From contig JAUGWO010000069.1 in the NCBI GenBank assembly GCA_049724395.1, forward strand, positions 186,001 through 250,000: DNA of 64,000 bases, read 5' to 3'. Every line of letters begins with the position of its first letter. Position 1 is the stretch's first letter. A model generated the notes under the pieces. The model saw only the letters and a program-made list of their open reading frames with translations. It had not been told where the DNA came from and ran no database searches. Below are positions 1 to 10,857 of this stretch, piece by piece. A program made the position numbers and the translations under genes. This DNA is from Spongospora subterranea f. sp. subterranea (Eukaryota > Endomyxa: Phytomyxea > Phytomyxea > Plasmodiophorida).

Positions 1-3000
1 TTGCCAGGTGTGCTGGCAGACGTACTCCAATTCACCTATTTAACCTTTTGTCTGCAGGCAACCCAGACCACATTGGTGATATAGTCCCCGTCGATTTCGT
101 CGTCAACGCGATCCTAAGATCCGTTCCAATTGCGCTATCGCAACCGAATCGATTTTTCATATGTCAAGCTGCTGCATCGGTTATTAGACCTTGGCGATGG
201 AGGCATGCTATAAATACTGTTAGTGCCGCAAATGTCCGATCACATTCGTCGATTGTCTTAGTAATATTGATACAGCTTCCGACATTCTTCGACACACATC
301 CTTCAAAACATGCGATATCTCCAACTGTATCTTTCACTATGATTCCTAACAAGACTATGTACGAAGTCCATTTTCTAGCCCGATATGCGGTTCCCTCTGC
401 GATATTGAATGCCGTATCTTTTATTGGAACTAAAACGCAAAAACGCACTGCAGAACAGTTCCAGAGATTGATCGTGAAACTCCACACATTGGTTGACGCG
501 TTTCGCTATTTCACGGAACATGGTATTGGTTTTCTTTCATCATCAACGCGTACAACGCGACACCCAATATCTGTGCAGAATGGCGCTTCGATTGCCAAAA
601 GTTGTTTTCTATCGGTAATGAAGTATATGAAGCGGAAGCGGAACATTTTTGGTTGGACCTCTCGCCAATTGACTATACTCAATATCATCGAGCATTCGCG
701 TAAACGCTCATTTTGCCTTGGTATGGTGCACGAGAAAATTTCACTAACCATCGTTACCAGATATGGACTACTAAGATTTGTCCTCAAAGAAGACCTAATC
801 GAGATCGACGATCCCAGGTCGTCAAGGCAGATCTGTCTAACTACGCAAAATGGCGAACAAGTCGCAGGCAATGGTCCGCCTCACTTGGGATGATTTTCCG
901 CCTCTAACGTCCACGTAGGAATGATATCACGAGTATTCCCAGACCTGTTCTGGGCTGTGTCGCAAATGAAGCAGCAGCCGTCGATTGGTGGCCCTAACCT
1001 CACCGATATGAAAGCAGCAGTTCTGTCGTCCCCAAGGGTACAAGCAGTTCTGACAAAGCTTACGGAGGATCAGCCGGATGTATCACCGGCTCAAGCCGCA
1101 GCACATGCAGCTAGCATCCTAGATCTTATGGTTGGCGACATCAAGCCCTCCGTGATGACAGGAATGGCTGCTGGTTTGAAAAAACTTTTCCGCCGGCTCT
1201 ATTCCAACGTATTCATTAATCACGATGGCGTTGAAAGCGTTAGGAGAGCGTCAACTGATGGTGTTCCAATCATCTACGTTCCTACTCATCGCTCTTTATA
1301 TGGACTTTCTTCTACTATCATACACCTGTTTCGTCAATTGCTTGCCCGTGCCTTATATCGCGGCTGGTGACGATTTTCTTGAGTAACGGTGCGGTTCAGT
1401 ATCAAATAAGGACTCATTTTCTCGCAGGGTGGCCGTTGTCCGATATTTGTTCCGTCATTCTGGGGCATTCTTCATCCGCAGGTCGTTCAAAGACGATTTC
1501 GTTTACAAGGCGATCTTCGAGGAATATGTTCGCCAGATATTGTGCCTGGGTAATCGCTGTGTGAGTGTCAAACCATGTTTCCCAATCTTTCTCGAAACAG
1601 GTAAGTCTTTGGAGTTCTTTATTGAAGGCTCAAGAAGTCGTAGCGGAAAGATGGTCCACCCCAAACTAGGTCTTCTTCAAGTAATTTGTAAAACGCTTAT
1701 CGAAGGTGATATAAAAGATGCAATTATTGTGTAAGCTGATTGCTGCGTCGTTTATGATAATTGTTCTAACTTCTTTAGACCTATCGCTATCAATTACGAG
1801 CGAACCTTGGAAGGGGGTATATATTCCCAGGAATTACACGGTAGCTCGAAAATTCAAGAAACTCTCCGGAATTTGATTTCTGCCTCAAAGTCAGTTTTAT
1901 CGTCAAGGTATATGCTGTAGTCTTACACTCCATCGCTCTTGAAAATGTGCTATTAGTTTTGGACGCATATCCATACGAATCGGCACTCCGATTTCCGTTT
2001 TGAATGCGGTCAATCTGCAATCAAATTTGCATGATATCACTAGGCCACTGGCTTACCGAATCAGCTATGAGTTGCAGAGTCTGGGTGAAGTTATGCCAAC
2101 TCATATTCTGTCAACGTTGCTGTTAATGTATAGACGGGGTATATCTCATTCGCAGCTCGTTACGAAATTCTGTTGGTTGAGGCGGGAAATACTCAACCGA
2201 AACGGCCGAGTAATTTTATTCGAGGCCGAAAAACTGGAATGGGTAGTGGACAACGCCATATTGTTGCTGAAAAACGTGATCGAAGAGCGACATCACAAAG
2301 TGTTCGAGCCCAAAATCAGTCACCGATCCGATTATCCCAACATGCTGTTATTAGGACATTACCGAAACAAAATCGTCAATATTTTCTTTCGGGAGTCCAT
2401 CTGGGCCTGCGCGTTCCATTCAATAGGTCTCGATTCATGCGAAGGTGTTGATAGAGGGGTGCTCTTCGAATCTGCTGCGTTTCTGTTCTCGTTGTTGAAA
2501 AGAGAGATAGTATGTTCCCCGGATCCTGACGCAGTTGAAGATTTTGACGCATCATTCGATGTTATGGTTCAACGGTCGGTATTCCGTCTACTGCCCAACA
2601 ACCGCGTGGAAATTGATTCCGAGGCTACTTTCTCGTTCCTATGCGCTTTATGCTGGCCTTTTATTGACAGCTATTTTGCTGCTGGGCTTTTTCTGCACAC
2701 TTTACAAGGAAGCGTGGAGGAAAAACAGGTTTGGTTCAGCTTAATCTCTGGGTTTTTGATCCATAAAATTGACTAAGAAGTAGGTCATTATTCAAACTCA
2801 GTGGTTGGCGACAACATTATATCATGAATCGATGATCTGCTTTTACGAAAGCTGTTCTAGTGATACATTACAAAACGCTTTGACCACTTTCCAGGAAGAG
2901 TTTGGAATCACCTGTAAGACCAGGCGCCTTGTAGTAAAAAACACTGGAATTAAAGGCAATCAAAACTCCGACCTGGCGAGGCAACCAACATACGTAACCG

Positions 3001-3041
3001 ACATCAGCGTGAGACCAAACTACCAGGTATTAATCAGTTAA
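1..3041 (+). CDS. Fatty acyl-CoA reductase / dihydroxyacetone-phosphate acyltransferase fusion (FARAT-like), 5' partial
   Basis: This multi-exon gene enters the window inside an intron that ends near 57. Its first half is the end of a fatty acyl-CoA reductase: the motif DIVPVDFVVNAIL, then the C-terminal sterile-type domain with WRFDCQKLFSI and YGLLRFVLKED, recovered by removing introns at about 521-576 and 709-763. Its second half is a glycerone-phosphate (DHAP) acyltransferase of the PlsB family: VPTHRS, LPVPYIAAGDDFL, RHSGAFFIRRSF, FFIEGSRSRSGK and IAINYERTLEGG. An intron at about 874-942 joins the two in one frame. Such a fusion makes both starting compounds of ether lipids (fatty alcohol and acyl-DHAP) and is known from Tetrahymena and slime moulds. 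One extra base near 1295-1297 breaks the HRS/YMDF motif. The last exon (from about 2798) contains LATTLYHESMICFYESC, typical of the acyltransferase end, and then runs into a LINE-like tail. Confidence 0.85.
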
Positions 3042-3230
3042 ATCCCCCGGAATCAAAAACTTACGTCAACACATTTAGGACGGTGTTGAATTACAGCAGC
3101 TTATCCACCGCATTGACCTGTTGCGGAAGCGACCGCCTGTTGTCAGGTAAAATGGCGCTTGTTAATCCATTGGTCCGTACTGAAGCAATAATAGGACGTC
3201 TCTGCGGCGAGCCATGATTGCTGAGATTCC
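2925..3230 (+). mobile_element. LINE ribonuclease-H-like fragment at the gene's 3' end
   Basis: The frame that ends the acyltransferase reads KNTGIKGNQNSDLARQ at about 2938-2985. This resembles the end of the RNase H domain of non-LTR retrotransposons, where the common form is H-GI-GN-AD-LA. About 150 bases on, another frame reads LLSGKMALVNPL and then GRLCGE, like the zinc-knuckle tail that follows RNase H in such elements. The match is short and degenerate, so this is a tentative call. It would mean that the present C-terminus of the fusion enzyme is partly transposon-derived. Confidence 0.35.
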
Positions 3231-3473
3231 GCTGTTGGCTAAACTTTAACGTAAGTCGTAAATTATTGCAGGTCCCATCTTGAATGCAAGTATGCTAATC
3301 GTCAGGAAAATCTTTATTAAAGTGATATGTAACAAGAGATGAGATTAATAAGAACCATACATAATGAGAGTATACCATAACGTAGCTCGTGTAAGATAAA
3401 AAACTGTGATTCACCTTTGCGGACGTCATCCGCAGATGCATATGCCCGTGACGGAGTCCGCAGACCCAGCGGA

Positions 3474-4151
3474 ATGAGTTTTTTTGGAAACGTCGTATTG
3501 TTAGCTACAATAACCAGCATGATGTCATCGGAGTGCAAAATGAACGATGATACTTTTGATATTAACGATGATGAATTAGCCAGTATTATCAGCCGATCAT
3601 TATCCGATCTCTTATCAAAAAAGATAAAGGCAGCTGATGACCTGTCCTCTGACATGACGATTGGATCATCGTTATCAGCTTTAGTTGAACCTGTTGACGT
3701 CGCGGAAGAGCTAAAAATGATCAACAAGTTAAACGCACAGACGTCAGCAATCTCCATCATTTCTCCAACAGAACAGCGTTCTAAAGTAGAGACGGCGGGT
3801 AAACAATGGTTTGATATGAGAGCCCCTGAAATCACTCCAGAAATACAGAACGACCTACGGGTGTTGCGGAACAGATCGTTTTTGGATCCTAAAAGGCATT
3901 ATAAACGGGAGGGAAAGAAGGGCTGGGAAACCCCGAAGTTTTTCGAGATTGGTACTGTGATTGAAGGCGCCCATGAGTTCTATTCATCGCGAATTCCAAG
4001 GAAACAACGCGAAACAACGATTGCTAAAGAGTTATTGGCTGATCATCATGTGAGATCATACATTAAGAGGAAATCGAACGCCATCGCTGCCCTTAAACCG
4101 TCTAAATTGAAGCTCAGACCGACATTCAGAAAAAGAAGATTTTCTAAATAA
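3474..4151 (+). CDS. FCF2: Fcf2-family pre-rRNA processing protein
   Basis: The C-terminal half carries the Fcf2 domain: AGKQWFDMRAPEITPEIQND, then RSFLDPKRHYKRE, KFFEIGTVIEGAHEFYSSRI and a lysine/arginine-rich end. Fcf2 (TDIF2/DNTTIP2 in animals) is a nucleolar factor needed for early cleavages of the 35S/45S pre-rRNA and small-subunit maturation. The N-terminal part is acidic and Ser/Asp-rich, as is usual for the family. Several in-frame ATGs (3474, 3519, 3522, 3540) are possible starts; none can be singled out from sequence alone, and an upstream intron cannot be excluded. The gene is otherwise uninterrupted. It lies between the ether-lipid fusion gene and the convergent exporter gene. Confidence 0.85.
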   Translation: MSFFGNVVLLATITSMMSSECKMNDDTFDINDDELASIISRSLSDLLSKKIKAADDLSSDMTIGSSLSALVEPVDVAEELKMINKLNAQTSAISIISPTEQRSKVETAGKQWFDMRAPEITPEIQNDLRVLRNRSFLDPKRHYKREGKKGWETPKFFEIGTVIEGAHEFYSSRIPRKQRETTIAKELLADHHVRSYIKRKSNAIAALKPSKLKLRPTFRKRRFSK

Positions 4152-4211
4152 GTAAATATCAGAGACTTTGAATAAACTATTTCGTTTGTATTTAGCGCTT
4201 AGGTAATGAAT

Positions 4212-5174
4212 CTATGCAGACTCGAACGCAGCTGTCCGAATGGTTCCCCCAACTGCAATGGACATGGCGACAGGCATCCATACAATGAATATACAGCAAA
4301 CGCAATATGTATAGACCCACGAGGTCGTATCGGTGCTGTAGATGGAGGCCATTATGATATAGCATATCGAGATTAGCACAAGAAGTTGGCGCCTGCGAGC
4401 CTCATTGCACCATCTCAAGTTAATGTATGCTGCGATCGGAGTGATTATGAGCACAACGGGAAACACAATGGTATACAGATTATTGGAAACGAGGTTGCCT
4501 GTGATCATCCCGTTCAGCCTGAAATATACGAGCTGGAATATTGAATGGATCGCGGCAATCAAAATCCCGGTTGGGCATCCAACGCAGTCATGAAGCTGAA
4601 AATACGAATCCACGAAGAAATATATAAGAAGACCTGCACCAAAACCGTTCAGAGTTGAGAATATACCCCCAAAAATTCCGAAGAGAATTATGTCGAATCG
4701 GTCATGAGATGCAACATTCTGGATTTTTTTTACGGTGCGGCCGCCGAGGCTCCTTTGCGCAAAACCCACAATCACTGAGAACGCCAGAAAAATAGCCCCA
4801 GAGGCGAGGTGCATAAGAGATTTGGTGAAGACACCATCAATGACGTTGACAGCAATTACAGAACCAATCATAGACCCAGATGATGCGAATATGACCAAGT
4901 CCCATTCGATAGAAACACCCAAAATTGCATTCAAAACTACTGTACATGATAATGACACAACCTAAAACTTATCTCTGTTAATTCTATAATCAGATTGGGA
5001 TTGGTAAGGACCAACTTGAGCGATGATAACAGCGTTGCCGGCCTCAAGGCTACTACTGAAATAGGATACTGAGGAAGATATGACTCCAAATCCAAATGGG
5101 GTTAATGAGCTGATTAACGCATCAATAGCAATCGATCTAGTGAATGATGGATTAGCTATGATCGAATCTACCAC
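4212..5174 (-). CDS. TauE/SafE-like multi-pass membrane transporter region
   Basis: Two exons (about 5174-5019 and 4964-4212, minus strand) splice in frame to a hydrophobic protein with about eight membrane segments. The first helix contains LTPFGFG, resembling the P-G-G turn of TauE/SafE sulfite/organosulfonate exporters; a second half-repeat has FGIFGGIFSTLNGFGAG and later hydrophobic helices. TauE/SafE proteins export sulfur-containing anions; the substrate here is unknown. There is no good independent start: the only nearby in-frame ATG (5213-5215) sits two codons before a 35-nt intron at 5175-5209. Upstream of that intron the same frame continues into the TmcB-like gene, so this may be its C-terminal domain rather than a separate gene. 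Confidence 0.6.
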
Positions 5175-5209
5175 CTGTTGTGGATACAATGTTAGTGACG
5201 ATAGAATAC

Positions 5210-8200
5210 ATTCATGACCTTAACGACCTGGTGTGGGTCAATAAATATTGAACAGAGAGCAACAGCGATGCCGAGAAACACAGCAGCCGATATTAATGGG
5301 CTTCTGGCCAGACATCTGATGCCAAGCCAACGACTCGACCTCTCGACTTCATCGCTGGATGTGCGATTCCTAGCGACAAGCGACGAAAGTTCAGCCGGGA
5401 TAAACTTCAGCAAATCTTGAGTCTGGGTGAACTCTAGCGATATATTACGAAGAACGCCGAGAACGACACCGAGATATCCTGGTTATTTGATTCAAAATCA
5501 ACAAATGGCATATGGTAAGGACCGTACCGTATATGTTGATGCAGAAGACAAGAATTACAAGAGCGTATGACAGCGACGACTAATCAGGGATCAATTAGAG
5601 CTTATTAGCCGGGTGACAACAAAACGGAACTGACCCGTTTCTGCGATAGAGCATCTTCATCGTCCGCAACCAGCTGAGCGAAACGTCGCACCCCTCTTGC
5701 CAAGAAATTCATTATCGATCCGTAGCGCTTGAACCAATATGGGCGATCGAAGTCGACGCTTGATAAATGCTTCTCGAGTCGCGACACCTGGGACAAAAGT
5801 GGAATTCGCACGGATTGCTGCATTACAAATCCAATTTAAATTAAAATTCTGGAACAATAAAACAAGTTTCGATCTGACCGGCAATTCGATGATCTGTATC
5901 TGTGATGAACAATCTTATTAATCGAGCTTGCTCAACCATGACGGCTTGTCTTCCATTTTTGGCGAGACCATTGGCAAACGTCGTACAGTCAGGGGGCGTA
6001 ACAATCTCCTTCATATTACACAAATTAGAGAACTCAAGACCGAAATGGCCAGGTCCCGCATTCAGTGATCCTGGTATATGAATTCCATCGAATTCTCCTC
6101 CAAATGTAATGGTCCGTCTAAGGCTATCGCTTTTTAGAATATCGCTTTCAATGGACGACCGCAACTCGGCCGTCGATACAGAAGAGATGTTGTTGTTGGT
6201 CAACAATAGATCAGACGACGTCAGCATCAGTTCGCGACTATTAAACAACGCCCTGCGTAAAACTGCTGCCCCAAGATACCCATATTGAAAGTATTTCGGC
6301 AATGGTGCCCGCGTTTCAGCCTATTGTTTAGCAAGTCAATATGCACCAATTTCAAGAGCCGTGAGCGATTCAACCTGATTGGTTACATTTACTCGACGAT
6401 ATGAGAAGAATATTGCATACAGAACAAGTAGTTGAGCGAAGTTCACCAAATATCGTAAAAGCCCTTGCGTCTTGTGTTTAGAATTTTTCATGACTTGCTC
6501 TTCCATTTTGGCAATGCGGCGCTTTTTCAACCCAGCTTTGTCTTGAACGTTCATCGCTATTGCTGGTTTTGTTTCCTCCAACTCCATAGATTTAGCGTTG
6601 GCGTTGTCAGCGGCGTCCTCAGCGTTCTTCTGCAGAATTGATAGCCGATCGATGAGAGGTGCCATAATTGTGTTCACGGCCGATATCGGCACGCGTAATA
6701 TGGTCATGAGCACGTGATCATTGCGAAGCTGGACTCCAATAATGGTGGAGCGCATTGAGTAAAGCAACAGGAAGAATATGGATGCAATTTGAAGGACAAG
6801 GTCGAGCAGATCGGCTGAAACCAATAGGGAATTTCGAGTCTCAGCAACATTGCTTTCCGATAATGACAATAAATTGATGTGCTCGATCGCATCATAAGAG
6901 TTATGAATCACGAACTGCAACGCGTCCATCTCGGTCTGCGTCAGATTTTGTCCTTTCGAATCTCGAACTTCACGTCCGAATTGTGCGAATAGTCCCACCA
7001 GAGCAAACACGTTCACTGGGAAATCGCAGGATGACTTTCTGTCAGGGCAAAGTACTTTAACCGTTATTTGAGAAGCGAGGGCGTCTATCAAACCAGGTGC
7101 CCAACTCTCCCGATTGAGCAGAATTGTCAATCGACACACCGTGATATCGTCAGCGGCTCTGCCAATCACCACCCTTTGAGCATTGATCAAGCTATGATCG
7201 GGATCGTCGATCCGTTGATCGACGATGAGTTCCATGGTTTTCATCAAGTCGCTCATCCTCAACAAATCCATGGATATCTGACCGGTCGCTCTACAGAGGA
7301 AGATGGCGTCCTGGACACTCTGAACGACACGGTTGGAGACGACCACTTGCCCAAGCGACATTAATGCTAACAGCATGAAAACGGCTAGGAATGATTTCTG
7401 CAACCACTTCATCAGAACTAACTCCTTCCGCCGTTGAACGACATCATTGTTGGTCCCGGTTGCTCCAGTGAGTGAAGAACCCTTCGAATCGCATGAGTGG
7501 TGATCAGCCTCGACGTGACGGGAACCATGGTCATCAATTTGTGTCCATTCACGACGATTTCTTCCTCCTCCATTTTTTTTAGCCACAGCCTTTGTGGCGG
7601 GTTCCTTGAGCGTTGGGGACTTGTTCACTGAACTCCTGATTAATGATCCAGCTTCGCCTGCAGCGGCTCCCACAGGTCGAATATTCCCAAAACCATCATT
7701 ATCATCATGGGAATCAGTAGCAGATTTTGAATCCCAATCGCTGTCATGTCTAGAATCATGATCCTGGCTTTCTTCCGTCTCATTCGAATGACCCTGCTGA
7801 TTATCAACAGGTTGCGAGTTTTCATCCGACTCGTTCGATTCATCCTGCTGACTGTCAACAGCTTGTGAATTTTCATCCGACTCATTCGACTTATCCTGTT
7901 GACTTTCCTCCGCTTCGTCGAGTTGATCTCGCTGATACTCAGCAAATTGTTCATTTTCATCAGCAATAATAGGAGTGTCTGATCCTAGACTCTCGCCCTC
8001 ACTCTTCTCACGTTCCTGGTATTCGTTTAAACGCCCATTAGCGTTCGCTTCCTGAACAAATTCTCCCGCAAAAGAAATGGGGATCGCGTTTAATTCCAGA
8101 GACGGAGACTGATTTGCTTCCTCTTTCTTAGTGACACCGTAAATTTTATCAAAGATTGTGATTCTGGATACTACAGCAAATTCGTCATCGATCAGCTCAT

Positions 8201-10857
8201 ACCGCTCAAATCTATAGACCAACTGAGATTTTTACGAAAGCATCCATTCAACCAAATACCTGGCCGTTAATTGGAAAGTGACATCAGTTTTCTTGAGTGA
8301 AATCATTCGAACGTAGTCGGGATTCGAAGCGGCCGCTTTCTGAAATGCTAAGAAATGCTGATCAAAGTCCGGGATTATTTGATCTATTTTCAGATCACGC
8401 GAATCCACTTTTTCCTTGTCTATTGCTAACTCCATCGCTATGGTCTGCGATATTCCAGTCACGGTCCCGGCTTTATCGTGAATTATGATCATTGAATCGT
8501 GCTGAATGGCCTCAATCACGCCGATGAACGTTAATGTCGTCAAATCTCGCACGTAGACTTTCACAAAAACGATAACGTCTTGTAGATATCCCGATCGTCG
8601 TACTACGACCAGATTTCTTCGCTTATTGACCACAAGCGATACACCACTTCGTAAATTCCTCACGACAAGAGTGTTATGGAACGAAGCGAATGGCTCTGGC
8701 AGCAGCATCCTGAATTAACGCAGTGTCGGACACCGAAATCGGAATCACATCACACCCAACGCCTACGTGAGACTTTTCCCAATCATTGTCGATTTCGAAT
8801 AGCCGAACAACTGAGCCGCTCTTATATTACAGTCGACAATTTCTCCAAGATTTCGCACATTGCCGCTCATCGAAATCACCGCAGCTGAATAGCCGTGAAT
8901 GAACATTGTGGTGGAAACGGGTCGACAAACAAACCTCTATCGTCAAAAAGAAGGTCTTTGAAAATCAAAGTCTGCTTGACGACTGTCTTGGCTTCCTGCA
9001 TTTCGCTGGCTCGCTCCAGTAACCGTTCACCATGTCTAATGTCTCGAATTACAGTGAGAAGAAACCCACTGAAACAAAGTTGAACATTGTGTTTTTGGAA
9101 AAATTAGTTCACGAGCTACCTATAACACCTTAATGCAGAAACGGATTCGTCACTAATGCGAATCGCTTTCAAATAGCTTGAGAAGGCGGATTTGGAATCA
9201 TTACTGATCATGATCGCCATCTCTCTCAGCTTGTCGCAATCGGGTTTTCGCTTGCCGACCTCTGACCAAAACTTAATCGCTGACTGCACAATTCGTAGGT
9301 CGAGTTGTTGCGCCTTCTCCAGCAGTGCCCGTTGGGCATTGTATTGGGTTACTTCCCGATTCGACTCTGCTGAGAGGATACGAGATTCAATCGACTTTTG
9401 CAATCTATATGTTGTCACCCTTTGGTCGATCTTCGGGTCTGTGGCCGGTATTCGATCAAGGTAAGTGTAAGCCATGAAGTTACTACGAATTACTTCGATA
9501 TAGAAGTTGGCAGCGACCATCAACAGATGACATGAATCCGGGAATCGCGATAAACTTGTTGATAGAATCTCTGTGCATACTGAAAACTCCTCAGAGTCGG
9601 CATCTTCGGTTATTTGCTTTGCGTCGTAAAGATTAACAGTGACAAACTCTGATGACGAACGCTTTCGATCACGAGTGTCAGATTTTTCGTTGCCTTTGAT
9701 TTTCGAGACGACTGACGATCTATTGTGCCCTTGAATCGACATTCGCAAACGAATCTCCATCTCCCAGGGATTTTGTAGTTCTGAGAGCGGCATGGTCCGA
9801 AGATGTTCTAGACGACCTTCTACCACAAGAAAAGATGTAGCAATTACGACGGGAACCCCACCTAAGAACATGAATACGGCGCCTCCGCTTTGGTCATTGT
9901 TGTAGATAGAAGCGACAACGGCGCTGAGCGAGGCCCAGGTGAACACCCAGGAAGATGCACACTGGTAGTGGACCATTCGAGGGATTATGCAAGGGGAATA
10001 CATGGTAAGGAGATAGGAGATAAATAACGATGTGATGAACGAGACTGTGCTCAAAAGCAAGCCATTAGAAAACGCAAGCGATAGTACAATCAAAACTATC
10101 TGGGAAATATCGATCAAATATTAAGGTATTCCCGGGCCAAAACTCTTACCTTGAAAAAATGCCAGATAACATCTAGTCGAGAATGGGACCGAGCGGATAA
10201 CGATTTGGATAAGGGGCTCAGTTCAAACACGCCGCCAATGATGCATAATGATACAAAGACGATGCAGCATAGAGAACCGAACCCAAGGACCGCGTCCAGA
10301 GTTGCTTTGGTTTTGATGGTATTAACGAGAACCCGAACAATAGGGATAAACAATATGCTGCAGAGTAAGCTAGAGTATAACGCATACACCTCTAATATGA
10401 CTGCCAATTTGAACTGCTTTCGGATTGCTATGGCGATTGCAATAAATCCTCCTACCTCAAAATCAATTTTCCCTCTGTGCAGTGAGGCTCAAAAATTCGT
10501 CCACGTACCGAGCAACAAGATAGGCAGAATAATTGCTAACTGAGAGGCGATTGTTCCCAATCCGAACTTTCTGAGAGCAGGTGTACTGACTAGATCACAG
10601 ACGTACTTGACGGGAGCGGAATGGATTGAACTCCATGGGATTAGAGGACCCGAGCTGTTGACTGTAAACAATATCCCAACCATCTGTATGGTCGCCACGA
10701 CTAATCCTATTATAGGCAGATATATCGATGTTTTTTGCACCGAGTTCAGGGCGTAGATGACGGAATAGACTCCATTGCCAATCTCCTGGTAGGCGTCCAC
10801 AAACCACAACGAGAGGGATTCATTAGATGAATCGCTGAGTATGTCGTCGGCTGACAT
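5210..10857 (-). CDS. TmcB/TmcC-like multi-pass membrane protein with TPR-like and PAS domains
   Basis: The gene starts at ATG 10857 and runs leftward through at least nine exons. Part one (10857-9800) is membrane-spanning and has the family motif SIYNNDQSGGAVF before a cytoplasmic turn. Part two (about 9600-9050) is a TPR-like helical region with LSRFPDSCHLLMVAANFYI, AIKFWSEVG and ERLLERASEMQEAK. A PAS-like domain follows (ISMSGNVRNLGEIVDCN, QLFGYSKSTMIGKSL, LPEPFASFHNTLV). A long acidic Ser/Asp/Glu-rich insert with two copies of QQDESNESDENSQ-like repeats (about 7780-7960) comes next, then further membrane segments and the stretch TQTQDLLKFIPAEL. Tiny introns at 8212-8235 (24 nt) and 6321-6346 (26 nt) are needed to keep frame. 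The family (tiny macrocysts protein B/C in Dictyostelium) is widespread in protists and chytrids, with an uncertain sensory role. Confidence 0.8.

Noticed and set aside
3317-3835. 172-codon minus-strand open frame
   Set aside because: It lies antisense to the Fcf2 gene, whose domain is clearly recognisable on the plus strand. The minus frame has no family motif.
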